Source: Neofusicoccum parvum (taxonomy: Eukaryota; Ascomycota; Dothideomycetes; Botryosphaeriales; Botryosphaeriaceae). Taken from it: a stretch of DNA of 64,000 bases. The stretch lies in the NCBI GenBank assembly GCA_020912385.1, contig CP087206.1, positions 3,162,001-3,226,000 of the forward strand. The letters are read 5' to 3'. Within the stretch, counting starts at the first letter, position 1; every line of letters starts with the position of its first letter. The notes below the pieces were generated by a model. That model searched no databases. It was not told the DNA's origin and saw only the letters and a program-made list of their open reading frames with translations. A program made the position numbers and the translations under genes. Positions 59,313 to 64,000 of the stretch are shown in pieces.

Positions 59313-62300
59313 TCATTCAAACGTCATCTTCATCTCCTTCTCCTTGCCCCAGTCGGCGTCGTCGTCGTCCGCCCACGCGTTGTGTTCGAAATTCCCCAGG
59401 TTGACCGGCATCGTGCTCGACGTGCGCAACGGCGGCCTCTCGACGCTGGGCGAGCTCCATGTCGACGGTGGATTTGCCGCCTCGTGTCTCGACGCAGGCG
59501 GAGTCTCGTAAGATGTATCGAACGTCATCGAGATGTTGGCGTCTTCATTGCCGTAGTAGTGATCCGGGTTCGCGTCGTACTCGGACCCGTCGTAAAGGTG
59601 CGCTGTCTTGCTGCCGTGGTTGTGATCGACCAGGGAATCATCGAAGCTCTGCGTCTGTCGAAGGCTTGAGTGGGGGCTGTCCAATTTCATAGGCGGAAGG
59701 GTGCTTTCAAGCTGTTTTACCTCGATCCCCTGCGCCGCAATCTCCGCTGCCTCTTGCCTGATGGCATCCACGTCGAACAGCACGTTCTTCTTGTCATCGC
59801 CCTCCCCTGCCTTCATCTTCTCGTCGTACATCTCCCATTCCTTCTTCTCCGCCTGCTTCTTCTTGAAGATGTTCCACCCACTCTTCTTCTCGGGCTTCTT
59901 CTCCAGTTCCTTGCGCGCTTCCTCGATTTCGTTGATCAGCTCGCGCTGTCTTGACTCGTGGTTCTCCGGATCGGGATCCTCGATTTCGACAAACTCGTCA
60001 CTCTCCACCACCCAACCCATTTCGCGCATCAAACGCGGCATGGCTGCGCGGTACGCCATGTGGCCGTTGACCAACTCAGTGACGTTGTAGTTCTCGATTC
60101 CTTGAGCGTCGACTGGGTTGAGACCAGCGACTTTCATGATTCCTCCGCTGGTGGCGCGGAAAAGATATCCGAGAATCCAGTCATTCGTGGCGTAGCCGTT
60201 GACGAACCGGCCAGCGACGACTGACCTAGCCTTGAGATACTCATCCTTTTTAGCCACTATAGGCGACCCGAAGAGGAAAACGTTTTGAACCAGACCGTAT
60301 GCACCTCTCTTTGCGAGTTCTTGTAAGCAGTAGAAGATGACGCGGGAGCCCAGTGAGAAGCCAACAAGGGTAGCAGGGCGAACACCAAGGTTGCGGTCGA
60401 TGAGTGAGTCGGCCAGAATCAGGCCAGCCAACTCAGCCCTTGCCAATGACACATTCCAAGGGTTGTCAATGAGGTAGGATAGCTTCGTAAGGACGATTGG
60501 GAGTTGCAGCGCACCCATCAGAGCAACAAGGATGGTGCTGCCAAGGACCTGTTGCAAGCCTTGCGTGAGAGCCTGGGATAGATTAGCAGCACGTCTATAC
60601 CTGTGAATCAGTGCCATTCTTACCTCTGTTGCCAGAATGTTGATAGTATCACCCATACTTTGCAGCATCTCCGGCTCCCAGAATACAGAGTAAATGTCTC
60701 CCATCACCGGATCAACGGTGCTAAAAGGCAATCGGACATCGTCAATCTTGCCATTCATCCACCCAGATACCGTGATAACCATGTTCACCCGCTTATTGTT
60801 GTGGAGTGGCCTGTACTCGAAGGTCTTGACAGCTCCCGTTCTTCTGTTCGAAGCTCGCACGCCGACGGTGCTTCCGGAGATGACACCGGTGGTGGTGATG
60901 ATAGCTGCACCTCCAGCGCCTGCAAGGAAACTGCTAGTTCCCGCCACGCCGATGGTTGTGAATCCGGCTGCGAGACCAGCGCCGATGACTGGGGCGAGAA
61001 GACCGGCGGAGAGACCAATGACCAGCCCGCCACCGACGGTGGCCAACCCCATCATTACCATTCGCCGGTTTCTCTGCATCTTAGCACGGCTTTCCAGATG
61101 GCCGTCGTCCTTCCAATTTTGATCGTTTGCCGCTTCTTGCATCTCAAGAGCGTCCGTAACACGCTTCTCGAACCTACAAATGTCGATCCCAGGCACTTGC
61201 AGGTATTGCCCCACACTCTCCAACAAGTGTCGTGACCGTGCATCATAGACAGAATCAGCAATCAGGACTAGGAAGAGATCGCAAAGAATGGTCCATCTGA
61301 GGTCAATGTCGATGTTCGTGGTTGTGGGCAGCTGTGAAGGCGTGCGAACTTCTGGCATATCTTCTCCACCATGGTCCTCGTAAGCCGGTACGCCCGGTGT
61401 GTCAGGCATTGGGGTAGATGGGGCGCTCGACGTGGAACTAGGCCGCGGTGAGGAGACTGATGGTCGACTTGATGTGGTCTCCTCAGCTACAGGATTCTTG
61501 ACTCGAGCGTTCTGCATGAGGGCAGGTGTGAGGTCGCTAGGCTGCACTCCGTGCTCTCCCAGCTGCTCGATCATAATCTGCTCTGCAGATTCAATCTCCA
61601 TGTGGCTGTACAACCGAACCATCATCTTCTGGCTCCACATCTTCATAGCCTCCGCAGAAAGGTCCATCTGCTTCTTGATGCCCTTTGTTCTCTCCATCTT
61701 GTCCAGCTCCTTGACCATCTCCGCCATGGAGAGTCTGACGACACCAACATATGCGATCCTCTGGCCTTCGGTGAGCAGGTCCTTGGTAGCCTGCATCTGC
61801 GACAGCGGGTCCCGCGCTTCCTCGTCGTCATCCGCAGCAACGTTTGTGCTTTTGGTTCCCTTAAACAGGTATGCCGTGTTGTCGTCCATGCTCGTGGCCG
61901 ATTCCGCATCCTCGTCTATTTGAACCCTCGTGTATCCTTTACCGGCGCCGCCTAGAGCGCCGTATTGCATGACCTCTTCGTCACTCAGATCTGGCGCCTC
62001 CCGTGCGATCAGTCTGTTGTCGTCGTTGTACATATCGTATGACGCGTAAGCGGGCATGTCCTGCCACTCGTCGTCCGACTCGTCCTTGCGAACCTCCTTC
62101 ATCGGGGCCAGCTGCATGTGCGACCACTCCGAGACTCCACCCGCTTCCATGTCATGCTTCACGCTGTTTGCGGTGGGCTGCGGGTCCGCGTGATTGGCAT
62201 TGTCCCCGGCCGTCGCGTGCTCGCCCGAAGCCGCCGGCACCGGCTTGACGTCCACCTTCACGGCCGCGTTGCCGTCAGCACGCGGCGAACTCGGCCCCGG

Positions 62301-62624
62301 CGGCGGCGCAGAAGCCTGCTCCGCGGGCGCCGTTGGTTCTGAGGCATGTTGCCGCGCTCCCCCGGCTGGCGGGGTGCTGTCCGCCTTCGCGAGCTCGCCT
62401 GCGGGCTGCGCTCCTTCGACGGGCCTCCGTAGGTTCTCCTCGCTGGCCTCGGAGATCAGACGGCGCGCGGGCTTCTTCCGTATGGGCAGGCCGAACTCGT
62501 CGAGCTCGACATCCAGGCCGACGGGGTCCAGCTTCGGCGCGGGCTGAAGAGTGGACTGAGGAGCTTGCGGCGCGGGGAGACCGTGTTCGGGTTGGGGAGG
62601 AACGTGGGCGGCGTCGGAGGACAT
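59313..62624 (-). CDS. DUF726 membrane lipase-like protein (Mil1/TMCO4-like)
   Basis: Two exons proposed, 62624-60624 and 60572-59313 (1086 aa). The 51-nt intron (60573-60623) has GTAAGA, a GCTAAT branch point and CCCAG; it has no stop and length 3n, so a plain ORF call reads it as 17 extra residues. Splicing restores NILATEALTQGLQQVLGS, the form I expect for this family. Domains: ~430 disordered, acidic, Pro-rich residues, then a helical region, a hydrophobic Gly-rich segment (TVGGGLVIGLSAGLLAPVIG and following), likely membrane-associated, and the DUF726 alpha/beta-hydrolase core with the VGFSLGSRVI elbow (Ser about 740). The yeast homologue Mil1 interacts with the clathrin adaptor AP-1; human TMCO4 is related. 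A coiled, Lys/Glu-rich tail ends in acidic residues. Confidence 0.88.
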   Translation of the reverse strand: MSSDAAHVPPQPEHGLPAPQAPQSTLQPAPKLDPVGLDVELDEFGLPIRKKPARRLISEASEENLRRPVEGAQPAGELAKADSTPPAGGARQHASEPTAPAEQASAPPPGPSSPRADGNAAVKVDVKPVPAASGEHATAGDNANHADPQPTANSVKHDMEAGGVSEWSHMQLAPMKEVRKDESDDEWQDMPAYASYDMYNDDNRLIAREAPDLSDEEVMQYGALGGAGKGYTRVQIDEDAESATSMDDNTAYLFKGTKSTNVAADDDEEARDPLSQMQATKDLLTEGQRIAYVGVVRLSMAEMVKELDKMERTKGIKKQMDLSAEAMKMWSQKMMVRLYSHMEIESAEQIMIEQLGEHGVQPSDLTPALMQNARVKNPVAEETTSSRPSVSSPRPSSTSSAPSTPMPDTPGVPAYEDHGGEDMPEVRTPSQLPTTTNIDIDLRWTILCDLFLVLIADSVYDARSRHLLESVGQYLQVPGIDICRFEKRVTDALEMQEAANDQNWKDDGHLESRAKMQRNRRMVMMGLATVGGGLVIGLSAGLLAPVIGAGLAAGFTTIGVAGTSSFLAGAGGAAIITTTGVISGSTVGVRASNRRTGAVKTFEYRPLHNNKRVNMVITVSGWMNGKIDDVRLPFSTVDPVMGDIYSVFWEPEMLQSMGDTINILATEVRMALIHRYRRAANLSQALTQGLQQVLGSTILVALMGALQLPIVLTKLSYLIDNPWNVSLARAELAGLILADSLIDRNLGVRPATLVGFSLGSRVIFYCLQELAKRGAYGLVQNVFLFGSPIVAKKDEYLKARSVVAGRFVNGYATNDWILGYLFRATSGGIMKVAGLNPVDAQGIENYNVTELVNGHMAYRAAMPRLMREMGWVVESDEFVEIEDPDPENHESRQRELINEIEEARKELEKKPEKKSGWNIFKKKQAEKKEWEMYDEKMKAGEGDDKKNVLFDVDAIRQEAAEIAAQGIEVKQLESTLPPMKLDSPHSSLRQTQSFDDSLVDHNHGSKTAHLYDGSEYDANPDHYYGNEDANISMTFDTSYETPPASRHEAANPPSTWSSPSVERPPLRTSSTMPVNLGNFEHNAWADDDDADWGKEKEMKMTFE

Positions 62625-63001
62625 GGCTGTCCTCGCTTCTGGCGGCGCGGGAGGGAGGGAGGGAGTGTGCGAGAGCGAGGCGAATTCGCTATGCTACGAG
62701 GGAGCGCAAGGCGGCATTGAAGGCGTCGGGGTGAGTGCTGCTCGTGCGCGAGACAAGAGAGACAAGAGGGCGGTCATCCCGGGCTGTCTGCTGCCCCATC
62801 CGCCCGGCACTGCCCCTGCCCTTCGAGCCATTGCGTAGGCAGGCACGCCGCCGCGTTGCGCACGGGCCAAAGCTTAAACTTTTGAGAGCCACCGTTTTTG
62901 CTGCGCTGCGACGCTGCACGCATCACGAGCCCGCGCGCCCCAGACCTTTTTTTGCGTCCGGCTGTCCAGCGAGCTGTCCCGGCTCCACGCACACAGCAAC
63001 C
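62625..63001. promoter_or_regulatory. Divergent promoter, DUF726 gene / UTP23
   Basis: 377 bases between divergent starts. No TATA box seen. An open frame crosses it but is unsupported. Confidence 0.5.
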
Positions 63002-63942
63002 ATGCGCGGCAAGCGGGCGAAGCAGTACCGCAAGCTGATGCACCAGTATGCCCTCACCTTCGGCTTCCGCGAGCCCTACCAGGTCCTGGGTGCGTACACT
63101 CTGCCTCCACCACCGCCGCCGCCGCCGACGGCCCATTGCACACGCTGACACGCCCCGCAGTCGACGCCGAGATCGTCCAGGACGCGATGCGCATGAAGAT
63201 CGACCTGGCCACCTACCTCACGAACACGCTGCAGGGCAAGGTCAAGCCGATGATCACGCAGTGCTCGATGCGGCACCTGTACGCCGCGAAGGACCAGTCC
63301 GTCATCAGCGCCGCCCAGGCCTTCGAGCGCCGCCGCTGCGGTCACCACACCCTCGACGAGCCCCTCTCCACCCTCGACTGCGTCCGCTCCGTGCTCGACC
63401 CCAAGGACTCCAAGACCAACAAGCACCGCTACGTCGTCGCCACCCAGGACCAGAAGGTCCGCGCCTACCTGCGCCAGATCCCCGGCGTGCCCCTGATCTA
63501 CATCAACAGGAGTGTCATGATCATGGAGCCCATGGCCGGTGCGACTGAGGACGTACGGGACAAGGCCGAGAATGACAAGTTCCGGGCGGGTCTGAAGACC
63601 CGGCCAAGTGCGACGGTGGCTGCGGCTAAGAGGAAACGGGACGATGACGGAGAAGGAAGCAGTGACGGGGAGGGGAAGGAGGCAGGCAAAGAGACAACGG
63701 TGGCACAGCCAAAGAAAAAGAAGACGAAGGGACCCAAGGCACCAAATCCGCTGAGTGTCAAGAAGCCTAAGAGGAGGCCGGACGAGAAGGCAAAGCAGGC
63801 TCCAGCAAACAAGCCGAAGGCTAACAGAGTGCCTAGCGAAGGAACATCCGAAGAGCAGGCCAAGCGGAAGAGAAAGCGGAAGAACAAGACTCGCGCAGAT
63901 GGGGAGGCAATGGAGCAAGCACAAATCGCACAAGAGGCATGA
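63002..63942 (+). CDS. UTP23: Small-subunit processome protein UTP23
   Basis: Two exons, 63002-63089 and 63161-63942 (289 aa), 71-nt intron. Utp23 is a PIN-fold, nuclease-inactive component of the 90S pre-ribosome; it acts with snR30 in early 18S rRNA processing in the nucleolus. The N-terminus MRGKRAKQYRKLMHQYALTF, then FREPYQVLVDAEIVQ across the splice junction, is diagnostic. Also seen are the Cys/His residues of the zinc site (QCSMRHLYA, RRRCGHHT, DCVRSVL), YVVATQDQKVRAYLRQIPGV, and the C-terminal APNPLSVKKPK motif with a long Lys/Arg-rich tail. The protein stops 58 bases before the window edge. Confidence 0.94.
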
Positions 63943-64000
63943 TGATACTCTATTCTGCCAGCGGGCGTCTGCAGCTGAAGCATCCATTCGGCGGATTTAT

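Overview
The window reads as a gene-dense nuclear segment of a filamentous ascomycete (Pezizomycotina; Dothideomycetes-like at low confidence). Reasons: short spliceosomal introns (mostly 47-90 nt, GT..AG, with CTAAC/CTRAY-like branch points), genes on both strands with 0.2-2.7 kb spacers and no operons, fungal-specific families (DUF3807-like, cya5-like PPR, Pst2-like flavodoxin, DUF726/Mil1), and an intron-bearing tRNA-Gln. There is no virus, plasmid, CRISPR array or biosynthetic gene cluster.

Layout. 1-4.6 kb: one unknown gene with a CxC-rich patch, then a long spacer. 4.6-9 kb: a fungal-specific protein with six tandem 15-residue repeats, then a PWI/RS splicing factor (SRm160-like). 9.4-14.6 kb: a zinc-ribbon/metallo-beta-lactamase-fold protein (-), a secreted FAS1 protein (-), a DUF3807-like protein (+) and a CBS-domain protein (+). 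17.3-23.7 kb: a PWWP/LEDGF-like chromatin reader (+), an NmrA-like oxidoreductase (-), methylthioribulose-1-phosphate dehydratase (+) and a Pst2-like NAD(P)H:quinone oxidoreductase (-). 25.4 kb: tRNA-Gln(CUG). 26.4-43.8 kb: RRN3, a Gly-rich small protein, a very large GCK/STE20-type kinase, a mitochondrial PPR protein, an L-amino-acid oxidase and a Ted1/Cdc1-type metallophosphoesterase. 44.8-54 kb: UBA3 and TEL2 (divergent), then SF3B1. 54-56.3 kb: a spacer containing a visibly decayed island. 56.3-64 kb: a secreted alpha/beta hydrolase, Mil1/TMCO4-like DUF726 protein and UTP23.

Most genes are single-copy housekeeping functions and do not form one pathway. Themes are RNA and ribosome work (SRm160-like, SF3B1, RRN3, UTP23, PPR) and chromatin/signalling (PWWP reader, TEL2, UBA3, kinase).

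The strongest unusual signal is in the Pst2-like gene. Its family-typical end is a UGA in the context UGA-CUA-G, the known high-readthrough context. It is followed in the same frame by 55 open codons that end in a Cys-containing tail with a CAAX box (CSIM). This predicts a short soluble enzyme and a rare readthrough isoform that would be lipidated and membrane-bound. Other notable signals are a 6-nt microexon in UBA3, and three 48-51 nt stop-free introns of length 3n (SF3B1, Mil1-like, PWI factor) that a simple ORF call would read as coding. Exon structures were inferred by eye from splice signals, frame continuity and recalled family conservation; no alignment was run.
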